The notes below the pieces were generated by a model, which worked only from the letters and a program-made list of their open reading frames with translations, was not told the origin of the DNA and did no database searches. A DNA stretch of 10,748 nucleotides from positions 1 through 10,748 of the forward strand of contig PKYZ01000122.1 in NCBI GenBank assembly GCA_003132865.1, read 5' to 3'. The DNA is from Bryobacterales bacterium (GTDB lineage Bacteria > Acidobacteriota > Terriglobia > Bryobacterales > Bryobacteraceae). Positions within the stretch are counted from its first letter, which is position 1; every line of letters starts with the position of its first letter. The position numbers were made by a program, and so were the translations under genes. Positions 1-6,775 of the stretch are shown here, piece by piece.

Positions 1-95
1 ACTACACCTCGAAAATCGGCATTCATCAGGAGATGGAGTACAAGGGGAATGTAATGCTGGAGGAGTTCGTCGGCTACGAAGTGAAGCCAACATGA
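1..95 (+). CDS. C-terminal end of an unidentified protein (partial)
   Basis: An open frame enters from the left edge (first full codon at base 3) and ends at TGA 93-95. It encodes about 30 residues ending in EEFVGYEVKPT. The stop overlaps the ATG of the next gene as ATGA, so the two genes are probably co-transcribed and translationally coupled. I do not recognise the family from so short a tail; no membrane segment or cysteine motif is visible. Confidence 0.6.
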   Translation, partial: YTSKIGIHQEMEYKGNVMLEEFVGYEVKPT

Positions 96-1021
96 GATCA
101 TCCGAACGCGTTCTGGTAGCGGCGGTTGTCCTCTGGCAATTATCGGCCGCATCGAAGACTGCCTCATTCGCGCCCTTTGATGAATGGAAGAAAGCCGTGA
201 CGGCGGGCGATCCGGCCGCGCTGGCGCGTCTCTACAGCACCAATCCACCTGCCGTGCCGCAAATCGGCAACAAAATCGAGCACCTGGACGACGAGTTGCG
301 GTTTTGGGCGGGTTTGCGATCCTCGGGTGTGACGGAGTTCAATCCCAAGGTGCTGGAGATTGTGGCCGTCCCCGGTCAAACGCGGCTGCTCTTGCGCATC
401 GAGGCCGTGAAACCGGCTGGATCGCCAACGAGCGCTGGCCAGAACGTGGTCGTCTCCATGCTGCAAGTGTGGACGCAAGAGCCGGACGGCTGGCGCATCA
501 CAGCTACGCGGCGCAGCGGATTCTCCTCGAACGCGGCGCGGCGTCTGCCGCAGCCGGCGACTCCGAATACCGGCTTATATCCGGATCCCAGCGAGGCACA
601 GGCGGAGTTGAAGACGGCATCGGAGGTGGCGGCAAGAGCGCACAAACGCGTGCTGGTGGTTTTCGGCGCCAACTGGTGCTACGACTGCCACGTGCTGGAC
701 ACCACGTTCCGCTCGAAGGAATTCGCGCCGCTGGTGGATGCTAACTATGTGGTCGTGCATATCAGCATCGGCGACGAGGGAAAGGATAATAACGACTTGG
801 CGGCGCGCATTGGCGTGGCCCTGGATCGGGGAGTTCCGAGCCTGGCGGTTCTCGATCCGGACGGAAAAGTCGTGGTGGCCCAGAAAAGCGGCGAGTTCGA
901 ATCGACCGTGAAGATCGGTCCCGAAGACGTCCGCGCTTTCCTCGAAGAGTGGAAGCCGGCCCGGACGTACCCTCATCGAACTGCTGCTGATCGCCGGGCG
1001 GCGCTGCGAAAAACTAACTAA
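92..1021 (+). CDS. Secreted NTF2-like + thioredoxin-domain protein, 3' end altered by IS sequence
   Basis: A 309-residue protein. Residues 1-20 are a short basic start plus a hydrophobic stretch, consistent with a Sec signal peptide; no lipobox cysteine is seen. Residues about 28-145 resemble a SnoaL/NTF2-like (DUF4440-type) domain. Residues about 170-288 form a thioredoxin fold with the redox motif WCYDC (Cys196, Cys199) and a probable cis-proline in GVPS (Pro249). By family this should be an exported thiol-disulfide protein; the substrate is unknown. The start is fixed by the ATGA overlap with the upstream gene. The thioredoxin part seems to end naturally near FLEEWKPA (residues 283-290). 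The last 19 or so residues are Arg/Ala-rich and are read from bases that, in another frame, encode transposase-like sequence. The C-terminus is therefore probably a product of the insertion. The fold assignment is firm, the N-terminal domain less so. Confidence 0.85.
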   Translation: MRSSERVLVAAVVLWQLSAASKTASFAPFDEWKKAVTAGDPAALARLYSTNPPAVPQIGNKIEHLDDELRFWAGLRSSGVTEFNPKVLEIVAVPGQTRLLLRIEAVKPAGSPTSAGQNVVVSMLQVWTQEPDGWRITATRRSGFSSNAARRLPQPATPNTGLYPDPSEAQAELKTASEVAARAHKRVLVVFGANWCYDCHVLDTTFRSKEFAPLVDANYVVVHISIGDEGKDNNDLAARIGVALDRGVPSLAVLDPDGKVVVAQKSGEFESTVKIGPEDVRAFLEEWKPARTYPHRTAADRRAALRKTN

Positions 1022-1685
1022 TGGACTCCCTACGCGACATTCCCGCCACCGATGTGCAGGCCGATGAGTGCTGGAATCTCATCTACTGCAAAGAGAAGAA
1101 CAAGGGACCTGAACAGGCCGATAATGATGAGATTGGCGACTGCTACAACTGGGTTGCCATCGACCGCCCCACGAAGCTGGTGCTGGCCTTCGTGTGCGGA
1201 CGGCGCACGGGCGAGAACGCGATGGAGTTGGCGCGCAAGGTGCGCCGCGCTAGTTCCCCCGCTGTCCGCTTCCAATTGACCACAGACGGCCTGCAATCGT
1301 ACATCGCGGGCTGTGGATGGACCGATGCGACTACGCCCAACTGGTGAAGACCTACGCACAGTCCGAAGAGAACGAGCGGCGCTATTCCCCGGCAGAATGC
1401 ACGGGAGCCGTTAAGGTGGTTATCGGCGGGAACCCCGACGAAGCGAAGATTTGCACCAGCCACGTAGAGCGGCAAAACCTCACGATGCGGATGCAGATTC
1501 GCCGGTTAGCGCGCCTGACGAACGCGTTCAGCAAAAAACTGGAGAATCACCGGGCCGCCGTCGCACTTCATTTCGCGTGGTACAACTTCTGCCAGATTCA
1601 CGGCTCCCTGAGGGTCACCCCGGCGATGGAAGCGGGGATTGCAGACCACGTGTGGAGCGTGAAGGAGCTTCTATCCGTCAGCTAG
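963..1685 (+). pseudogene. Decayed IS1-like DDE transposase (5'-truncated, two frame breaks)
   Basis: Remnant of a transposase of the IS1-like type common in soil bacteria. Three segments read in different frames. Bases 966-1019 encode RTLIELLLIAGRRCEKLT, which resembles the end of the family's N-terminal helical region. From 1021 the next segment starts MDSLRDIPATDVQADECW and runs to a stop at 1345-1347. From about 1317 the last segment runs from DYAQLVK through ICTSHVERQNLTMRMQ to TAG 1683-1685. The presumed catalytic acids are Asp in QADECW (1063-1065), Asp in TTDG (1285-1287) and Glu in HVERQN (1467-1469). The first break fits one extra base near 1017-1021. The second fits a deletion near 1308-1320, because fewer residues than I recall for the family separate TTDG from DYAQL. 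The DNA-binding N-terminus and left terminal repeat are missing, replaced by the thioredoxin gene. No right terminal repeat could be identified. It is not expected to be active. Confidence 0.85.
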
Positions 1686-1941
1686 TACCTTGGTTTTAGT
1701 ACTTTAGACATGCCGATAGTATTGCGCGCAAAGGCCTCAGCGTGTTTTAATCGTTTGCTATTGACGTGGCGACGGTGCGCGTATTAATCTTAACCAGAGT
1801 TCCACCATTGCAAATGTGGACGTGTATCGAATCGAACAGAACGCGGCTCCACTGTTAATGAAAGCACTGATAACAAATCGGTTACTTGCTAATCTAAACT
1901 TGATATAACCCGGACGTGCCGAAAGGCATCCAAAGAGACGG
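1686..1941. other. AT-richer intergenic region after the IS remnant
   Basis: This stretch has no convincing gene. It is visibly poorer in G+C than the rest: bases 1861-1920 contain 24 G/C of 60, against 49 of 60 in a row of argH (5941-6000). A short direct repeat, TAGTACC at 1684-1690 and TAGTACT at 1699-1705, lies just after the transposase stop; it may belong to the lost right end of the element. The only regulatory signal I see is the extended -10 promoter candidate listed separately. Confidence 0.5.
1882..1909 (+). promoter_or_regulatory. Candidate extended -10 promoter for the orphan/DUF2335 pair
   Basis: TATAAC at 1904-1909 is preceded by TGA (1901-1903), giving a TGn extended -10. A weak -35-like TTACTT at 1882-1887 stands 16 bases upstream. 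The start would fall near 1916, leaving a leader of about 26-35 bases before the GTG (1942) or ATG (1951). The call rests on motif match alone. Confidence 0.35.
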
Positions 1942-2421
1942 GTGGACCTCATGGGAGGCCGAGTAAAGAATGATTCGCATCCAGCCGATCAGATAAGAGT
2001 GAAAATGGCGGTACCTGCACTTGACAAGCCCAAACACGCGTTGGCGTGTTCCTACGCTAAGGAAGATCCCCCCTGTACCGAGGACCTGATAGCGTCATAC
2101 CGAGCTTGGCTGAAAGTTTACATTAACGATCCGAAACGGGTTTTTGGGGTTTATCGAACCGCTGGATTGGGAAAATGGGAGATCGCTTTTCGCAATCCGC
2201 CAGGAAGGGCCGCCGGTCTCCTGCGACGCTGTTTTGCGAGGTACACATTGTTCCCTCGCACGACGGTTCCATCACCCACATTTCCTCCGGAATCTGAAGC
2301 GATGCTGAACGATTGGGTAGTCGTGGGGACGGACTTGTTTGCAGCGATGCAAGAGTATAAGATTGCGTCCCATGTCGCTCACCCCGAATCTGCCGAACAT
2401 CCCACCGCGACTTGCCGGTAA
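1942..2421 (+). CDS. Orphan hypothetical protein
   Basis: An open frame of 159 codons starting at GTG 1942; an alternative ATG at 1951 has GGTGG five bases upstream and may be the true start. I do not recognise the protein. It has no clear signal peptide or membrane segment. The middle (about residues 50-95) mixes aromatic and basic residues (SYRAWLKVYINDPKRVF), and the tail from about residue 100 is proline-rich. It overlaps the following DUF2335-type gene by about 50 bases in a different frame, unusually long for a functional overlap, so one of the two starts may be wrong or this ORF may be a degraded gene. It follows a promoter candidate in an AT-richer island that looks acquired. Confidence 0.45.
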   Translation: MDLMGGRVKNDSHPADQIRVKMAVPALDKPKHALACSYAKEDPPCTEDLIASYRAWLKVYINDPKRVFGVYRTAGLGKWEIAFRNPPGRAAGLLRRCFARYTLFPRTTVPSPTFPPESEAMLNDWVVVGTDLFAAMQEYKIASHVAHPESAEHPTATCR

Positions 2422-2899
2422 AGACCCGCACGGTGTCCTTATAGGGGTAGAGCGGTCCTTTTCTGGCCCACTGCCACCTCCGGAAATCCTACAGGGATAT
2501 GAAGCCGCATGTCCAGGAGCCGCAGAGCGCATCCTGAGGATGGCCGAGGACCAAGGAGAACATCGGCGTCGCCTTGAAGATCGTACGCTAGAAGCTGGAA
2601 TTGAGGGGATGCGCCGTAGTTTCTATGAGGCAAGGATCGGGCAGCTATGCGCCTTCCTTATATCCGCCTTCTTTCTCGGGTGCGGTACGTACGCCGTCAT
2701 CCAGGGCAAAGAAATCGCTGGGGGAATTTTTGGAACTTTTGGGCTGAGCAGTATCGTCGCTTCGTTTATCCTTGGAAGATCTCGCGCATCTGAAGAAAAA
2801 CAGGAGGAAGAGGAAACCGAAAAATCTCCAGAGGCCGAAGCCCCAAAACGCAAGCGACGGCGCGGGCAAGGAACCAACTTGCCGGCCAAGCGATCTTGA
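2372..2899 (+). CDS. DUF2335-type predicted membrane protein
   Basis: About 175 residues from ATG 2372; an in-frame ATG at 2339 would add 11 residues but lengthen the overlap with the upstream ORF to 83 bases. Neither start has a strong ribosome site. The segment FSGPLPPPEIL (about residues 30-40), followed by YEAACPGAAERILRMAE and a charged helical stretch, is what I associate with DUF2335. Two hydrophobic segments follow, about residues 90-110 (LCAFLISAFFLGCGTYAV) and 116-135 (AGGIFGTFGLSSIVASFILG). The C-terminal 35 or so residues are highly charged, with Glu-rich then Lys/Arg-rich blocks, probably cytosolic. The family has no established function that I know of. It is likely transcribed with the ORF before it. 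Family call good, role unknown. Confidence 0.75.
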   Translation: MSLTPNLPNIPPRLAGKDPHGVLIGVERSFSGPLPPPEILQGYEAACPGAAERILRMAEDQGEHRRRLEDRTLEAGIEGMRRSFYEARIGQLCAFLISAFFLGCGTYAVIQGKEIAGGIFGTFGLSSIVASFILGRSRASEEKQEEEETEKSPEAEAPKRKRRRGQGTNLPAKRS

Positions 2900-3012
2900 C
2901 AAAAGACGGGCAACCGCAACCGCCCCAGCACCCAATTTCCGCCCCGATCCGATTTTCCTTGACACCCGCGCTAAACTGTTTTCTGCCGCCGCAACTGCCT
3001 GATCCTAAATAC

Positions 3013-3026
3013 TGAATAATCATACA
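3013..3026 (+). promoter_or_regulatory. ARG-box-like site A (distal)
   Basis: TGAATAATCATACA matches the E. coli ARG box core (TGAAT, four A/T, ATTCA) at 12 of 14 positions by my count. It lies 100 bases upstream of site C and 129 bases before the argF start, so it could be an auxiliary operator. Its bases 3019-3028 closely resemble part of site B. Confidence 0.45.
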
Positions 3027-3073
3027 TTTGCGCCAGCAACGCACCGCGTCCCAATACCCCTTCATTTTGCCGG

Positions 3074-3103
3074 TTGACATCCCGCCCCAAATTGTGTGAT
3101 TAT
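3074..3103 (+). promoter_or_regulatory. Promoter of the argFGHR operon
   Basis: A perfect -35 hexamer TTGACA lies at 3074-3079. GATTAT at 3098-3103, preceded by TGT (extended -10 form), stands 18 bases downstream. TATACA at 3101-3106 is another -10-like hexamer, but too far away at 21 bases. The start should be near 3110, giving a leader of about 30 bases before the GTG at 3142. Both ARG-box-like sites B and C overlap the -10 and start region, as expected for repression. Confidence 0.6.
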
Positions 3104-3108
3104 ACATT
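3095..3108 (+). promoter_or_regulatory. ARG-box-like site B
   Basis: TGTGTGATTATACA matches the ARG box pattern at about 10 of 14 positions and is similar to site A over the run ATxATACATT. It overlaps the -10 region and lies four bases before site C. Adjacent pairs of boxes are the usual target of the ArgR hexamer. Confidence 0.4.
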
Positions 3109-3112
3109 GTAG

Positions 3113-3126
3113 TGAATAAAATTTCA
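3113..3126 (+). promoter_or_regulatory. ARG box C (ArgR operator)
   Basis: TGAATAAAATTTCA matches the E. coli ARG box core at 13 of 14 positions and is a near-perfect inverted repeat. It covers the predicted transcription start of argF, so ArgR bound here should block initiation. The repressor gene is the last gene of the same operon. Confidence 0.65.
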
Positions 3127-3141
3127 CAACGAGGTGCCGCC

Positions 3142-4089
3142 GTGGCCGCTTTCCCCATCTCCCGTCAACAAACCACTCGAATCTCGGCCCCCGACCTCCG
3201 CCGCGACCTCGACCTTACCGACGACGAGCTGGCCGGCCTGCTCGATATCGCCCTCGATATGAAGCAGTCGCCCCGCGACTATGCCCGCGCCCTCCAAGGC
3301 AAGTACATCGGCCTGCTCTTCGAAAAGGCTTCCCTGCGCACGCGCCTCACCTTCGAACTGGCCATCAAGCAGCTCGGCGGCGACTCGGTTTCGACCGAGG
3401 GTCCCATCGGCGCGCGCGAGCCGCTCAAGGATGTCGCGCGCAACCTGGATCGCTGGGTGCATGCCATCGTGGCCCGCACCTTCTCGCAGGACACCATCGA
3501 GGAACTGGCGCGTTGGTCTTCCGTGCCGGTCATCAACGCGCTGAGCGACCTGTACCATCCCTGCCAGGTGCTGGCCGATGTGCTCACGCTGAAGGAGCGC
3601 TTCGGCGATCTCGCCGGTCTGAAGCTGTCCTTCTGCGGCGACGGCAACAACGTGGCGCACTCGCTGATGCTGAGCGCCGCGCGCCTGGGCATGGACTTCG
3701 CCATCGCCACGCCGCACGGCTACGAACCGAATCCCGAAATCGTGGCGCAGGCCGATGGCTTGGCCGCCGTCTCGGGTTCCGGACTGCAACTCACCGACGA
3801 TCCGGCCGAAGCCGTGGATGGTGCGCACGCCGTCTACACCGATGTTTGGGCCAGCATGGGGCAAGAGAAGGAAGCCGCCAAACGGCGCAAGGCCTTCGCG
3901 GGCTACCAGGTCAACGACGCGCTGTTCGCCCTGGCGCGGCCGGACGCCGTCTTCATGCACTGCCTGCCCGCGCACCGCGATGAGGAAGTCACCGCTTCCG
4001 TCATCGAGCACAGCCGCTCGGTGGTTTTCGATCAGGCCGAGAACCGCCTGCACACGCAGAAGGCGCTGCTGCTCATGATGATGGCATAA
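3142..4089 (+). CDS. argF: Ornithine carbamoyltransferase
   Basis: Catalyses carbamoyl phosphate + ornithine to citrulline, the sixth step of arginine synthesis, in the cytoplasm. From GTG 3142 it has 315 residues, normal for the family. The carbamoyl-phosphate loop is FEKASLRTR (SLRTR at residues 64-68; many relatives have STRTR). HPCQ is at 139-142, the ornithine-binding DVWASMG at 234-240 and the catalytic HCLP at 273-276. The DxxxSMG motif supports ornithine rather than N-acetylornithine as substrate. The GTG at 3142 is chosen because GAGGTG (3131-3136) stands five bases before it; an upstream in-frame GTG at 3112 overlaps the operator and has no ribosome site. First gene of the argFGHR operon, with argG nine bases downstream. 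Confidence 0.95.
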   Translation: MAAFPISRQQTTRISAPDLRRDLDLTDDELAGLLDIALDMKQSPRDYARALQGKYIGLLFEKASLRTRLTFELAIKQLGGDSVSTEGPIGAREPLKDVARNLDRWVHAIVARTFSQDTIEELARWSSVPVINALSDLYHPCQVLADVLTLKERFGDLAGLKLSFCGDGNNVAHSLMLSAARLGMDFAIATPHGYEPNPEIVAQADGLAAVSGSGLQLTDDPAEAVDGAHAVYTDVWASMGQEKEAAKRRKAFAGYQVNDALFALARPDAVFMHCLPAHRDEEVTASVIEHSRSVVFDQAENRLHTQKALLLMMMA

Positions 4090-4098
4090 TCGCCTTAT

Positions 4099-5313
4099 AT
4101 GAACAAACCGAAGAAGGTCGCCCTGGCTTACTCGGGCGGCTTGGACACGTCTGTCATCATCCCTTGGCTCAAGGAAAACTACGGCTGCGACGTGGTCGCG
4201 GTCTGCGGCGATATCGGCCAGGGCGCCGATGAACTCGCCGGCCTGGAAGCCAAGGCCCTGCGCACGGGCGCCTCGGAGGTCTACATCGAGGACATGCGCG
4301 AGGAGTTTGTCACCCAGTATCTGTGGAAGCTGGTGCGCTCCGGCGCAGTCTACGAGCATAAGTATCTGCTGGGCACTGCCGTGGCCCGGCCGCTGCTGGC
4401 GAAGAAACAGGTGGAAGTGGCGCTGCGCACCGGTTGCGACGGTCTGGCGCACGGCTGCACGGGCAAGGGCAACGACCAGGTGCGCTTTGAGCTGACCTAC
4501 AAGGCGCTGGCGCCGCATCTTGCGGTGATCGCCCCGTGGCGGGAGTGGGACATCGTGTCGCGCGAGGACGCTATCGCCTACGCGCAGGCGCACCACGTGC
4601 CCATCGCGCAATCCACCACTAAGATCTACAGCCGCGACCGCAACATCTGGCACATCTCGCACGAAGGCGGCGCGCTGGAAGATCCCGGTAACCCGGCGCC
4701 GGACGATATCTGGATGCTGACGCGCAGCCCGCGGCAAGCGCCCGATACGCCGGCCGAAGTGACCATCGGCTTCGAGGCAGGCGTGCCGGTTTCCGTCAAC
4801 GGCTTGCGGCTGGGCGGCGTGGAACTGCTGGAGACGCTCAACCGCATCGGCGGCGAGCATGGCATCGGGCGCATCGACCTGGTGGAGAACCGCTTCGTCG
4901 GCATGAAATCGCGCGGGTGCTACGAGACGCCCGGCGGAACGCTGATCTATGCCGCGCACCGCGAGTTGGAAGCCCTGACGCTCGACCGCCAGACGTTGCA
5001 CTACAAGCAGCGGCTGGCGCTCGATTACGCCGAGATGGTCTACAACGGCCTGTGGTTCACGCCGCTGCGGGAAGCGCTGGACGCCTTCTTCGCAGCGGTC
5101 GGCGCCGCGACGACCGGCGAAGTTACGCTGCGGCTCTACAAGGGGAACCTCGAGCCGGTGAGCCGCAAGTCGCCCTATTCGTTATACTCGCTGGATATCG
5201 CGAGTTTCACCATGGGCGCTTCTTACGACCAGAAGGACGCATTGGGCTTCATCAACCTGACTGGCCTGCCGATCAAGGTGCGCGCCGCGCTGGCGGTGGC
5301 GCAGTCGGCATGA
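4099..5313 (+). CDS. argG: Argininosuccinate synthase
   Basis: Joins citrulline and aspartate with ATP to form argininosuccinate, AMP and pyrophosphate. It has 404 residues, the usual length. The N-type ATP pyrophosphatase P-loop AYSGGLDTS is at residues 10-18. HGCTGKGNDQVRFE at 118-131 and the stretch from SRDRNIWHISHEGG to LEDP (178-196) are family signatures for aspartate/citrulline and nucleotide binding. It starts nine bases after the argF stop and lacks a clear Shine-Dalgarno, so translation may depend on coupling. A double hairpin begins just after its stop. Confidence 0.97.
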   Translation: MNKPKKVALAYSGGLDTSVIIPWLKENYGCDVVAVCGDIGQGADELAGLEAKALRTGASEVYIEDMREEFVTQYLWKLVRSGAVYEHKYLLGTAVARPLLAKKQVEVALRTGCDGLAHGCTGKGNDQVRFELTYKALAPHLAVIAPWREWDIVSREDAIAYAQAHHVPIAQSTTKIYSRDRNIWHISHEGGALEDPGNPAPDDIWMLTRSPRQAPDTPAEVTIGFEAGVPVSVNGLRLGGVELLETLNRIGGEHGIGRIDLVENRFVGMKSRGCYETPGGTLIYAAHRELEALTLDRQTLHYKQRLALDYAEMVYNGLWFTPLREALDAFFAAVGAATTGEVTLRLYKGNLEPVSRKSPYSLYSLDIASFTMGASYDQKDALGFINLTGLPIKVRAALAVAQSA

Positions 5314-5327
5314 CCACCTCTTGTGGG

Positions 5328-5363
5328 GCAGGCTCTAAGCCTGCGGCGGCCTCTCAGGCCGCC
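5328..5363. repeat. Tandem double hairpin (REP-like) between argG and argH
   Basis: Two perfect hairpins stand end to end. The first is GCAGGCT (5328-5334), loop CTA, AGCCTGC (5338-5344). The second is GGCGGCCT (5345-5352), loop CTC, AGGCCGCC (5356-5363). A weaker CCAC/GTGG pair lies in front (5314-5326), and a run of five T (5370-5374) comes six bases after the second stem. The back-to-back palindromes with three-base loops resemble REP/BIME-type elements. The distant T run makes a strong intrinsic terminator unlikely, but the structure could lower argH/argR expression or protect argFG mRNA from 3' decay. Confidence 0.65.
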
Positions 5364-5392
5364 CTGTGGTTTTTCGACCGCGAGGCATCCGC

Positions 5393-6775
5393 ATGAAGCT
5401 CTGGGGCGGCAGGTTCGAAACAGGCCCCTCGGAGATCTTCGAGCGCTTCTCCGGATCGCTGGCGTTCGACCGCCGCCTGATTGGCGCCGATATCCGCGGC
5501 TCGCAAGCCTTCGCGCGCGCGCTGGAACAAGCCGGCGTCCTCAGCGCCGGCGAGCGCGCCCTCATCGTAGAAGCGCTCGACCAGATTCAAGAAGAGGCGG
5601 CCGAGCCGGAATTCTTCGAAAACGCTACCGACGAAGACGTTCACACGCTGGTGATCCGCAAGCTGAAGGAGCATGCCGGCGCGGTGGCGGATAAGATCCA
5701 TACCGGCCGCAGCCGCAACGAACAGGTCTCGCTCGACCTCCGCCTGTGGCTGCGTGGCGAGTGCGACCGCGTGCGCGCGCTGCTGGCGGGCGCGATGCAG
5801 GCGCTGCTCGACTTGGCCGCGCGCTATCCTGACGCCGTCATTCCTGGCTACACCCACACCCGCCGCGCACAGGCGGTGCTCTGGCCGCACTACCTGCTGG
5901 CGCACTTCGAGATGTTCGCGCGCGATGCCGAGCGCTTCGCCGAGGCCCGCCGGCGCGTCAACGTGATGCCGCTGGGCTCCGGCGCGCTGGCCGGCAGCGG
6001 GTTCCCGTTCGATCGTGAAGCCATGGCCCGCGACCTGGGCTTCGATTCGCTCACCGCCAACAGCATGGACGTATCGGCCGATCGCGACTTTGCGCTCGAT
6101 TTCCTCTACGCCGCCTCCGTCACCATGCTGCACTTGAGCCGCCTGGCCGAAGATTGGATTCTCTACTCCAGCGAAGAGTTCGGCTGGCTGGAGCTGGGCG
6201 ACGAAGTGACCAGCGGCTCCAGCCTCATGCCGCAGAAGAAGAATCCGGATTCGCTCGAATTGATCCGCGGCAAGAGCGGCCGCGTGCTGGGCTGCCTGCA
6301 TTCGCTCATGGTCACCATGAAGGGGCTGCCGCTGACCTACAATCGGGACATGCAGGAAGATAAGGAGCCGCTCTTCGATGCCGTCACCCAGGTGACCGGC
6401 TCGCTGGAGATGGCGCGCGCGGTGATCGAATCGGCGCGCCTGCATCCCGAGCGCCCGCTGGCTGCCGCGCAAGAGAGTTGGGTGATCGCCACGGACCTGG
6501 CCGAAGCCCTGGCGCGCGCCGGCACGCCCTTCCACCAGGCGCATCGACTGGTGGGCAGGCTGGTGCTCGAAAGCGTGCGCGCCGGCCGGCAGCCGGCCGA
6601 TTGGACGGCCGACGAACTGCAGCGGTTCGCGCCCGAGTTCACGCCCGATATGGCGCGCCTGCTGGACCCACGCGCGGGGCTGCTATCGCGTGAGATTCCC
6701 GGCGGCACTGGCCCCAAAGCCGTGGCGCAGGCTCTGGAGCAGGCGCGCGTCCGCCTGGCACAGATGACGCTATGA
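5393..6775 (+). CDS. argH: Argininosuccinate lyase
   Basis: Splits argininosuccinate into arginine and fumarate, the last step of the pathway. It has 460 residues and belongs to the fumarase/aspartase superfamily. TGRSRNEQ is at residues 104-111. GYTHTRRAQ at 152-160 contains the conserved His; here THTRRAQ replaces the more common THLQxAQP. The signature loop GSSLMPQKKNPD at 275-286 carries the catalytic Ser. ATG 5393 is chosen over an in-frame GTG at 5366 because the family begins KLWGGRF and GAGG (5382-5385) lies seven bases upstream. The 79-base gap after argG holds the double hairpin. Its stop overlaps the argR start as ATGA. Confidence 0.97.
   Translation: MKLWGGRFETGPSEIFERFSGSLAFDRRLIGADIRGSQAFARALEQAGVLSAGERALIVEALDQIQEEAAEPEFFENATDEDVHTLVIRKLKEHAGAVADKIHTGRSRNEQVSLDLRLWLRGECDRVRALLAGAMQALLDLAARYPDAVIPGYTHTRRAQAVLWPHYLLAHFEMFARDAERFAEARRRVNVMPLGSGALAGSGFPFDREAMARDLGFDSLTANSMDVSADRDFALDFLYAASVTMLHLSRLAEDWILYSSEEFGWLELGDEVTSGSSLMPQKKNPDSLELIRGKSGRVLGCLHSLMVTMKGLPLTYNRDMQEDKEPLFDAVTQVTGSLEMARAVIESARLHPERPLAAAQESWVIATDLAEALARAGTPFHQAHRLVGRLVLESVRAGRQPADWTADELQRFAPEFTPDMARLLDPRAGLLSREIPGGTGPKAVAQALEQARVRLAQMTL

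Noticed and set aside
2896..2964. Two TTGACA boxes (2896-2901 and 2959-2964) as argF promoters
   Set aside because: Neither has a plausible -10 hexamer 16-18 bases downstream; the TTGACA at 3074 does and lies next to the operator.
3142..4089. N-acetylornithine or aspartate carbamoyltransferase instead of ArgF
   Set aside because: The DVWASMG ornithine loop and HCLP motif fit ornithine carbamoyltransferase, and the operon context is arginine synthesis.
3124..5001. Long minus-strand ORF (625 codons) opposite argF and argG
   Set aside because: It is the antisense shadow of two certain genes in GC-rich DNA; its protein is a His/Arg/Gln-rich string without domain motifs.
5354..6544. Minus-strand ORF of 396 codons opposite argH
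   Set aside because: Antisense shadow of argH, with low-complexity Arg/Gln/Ala/Glu composition and no recognisable motif.
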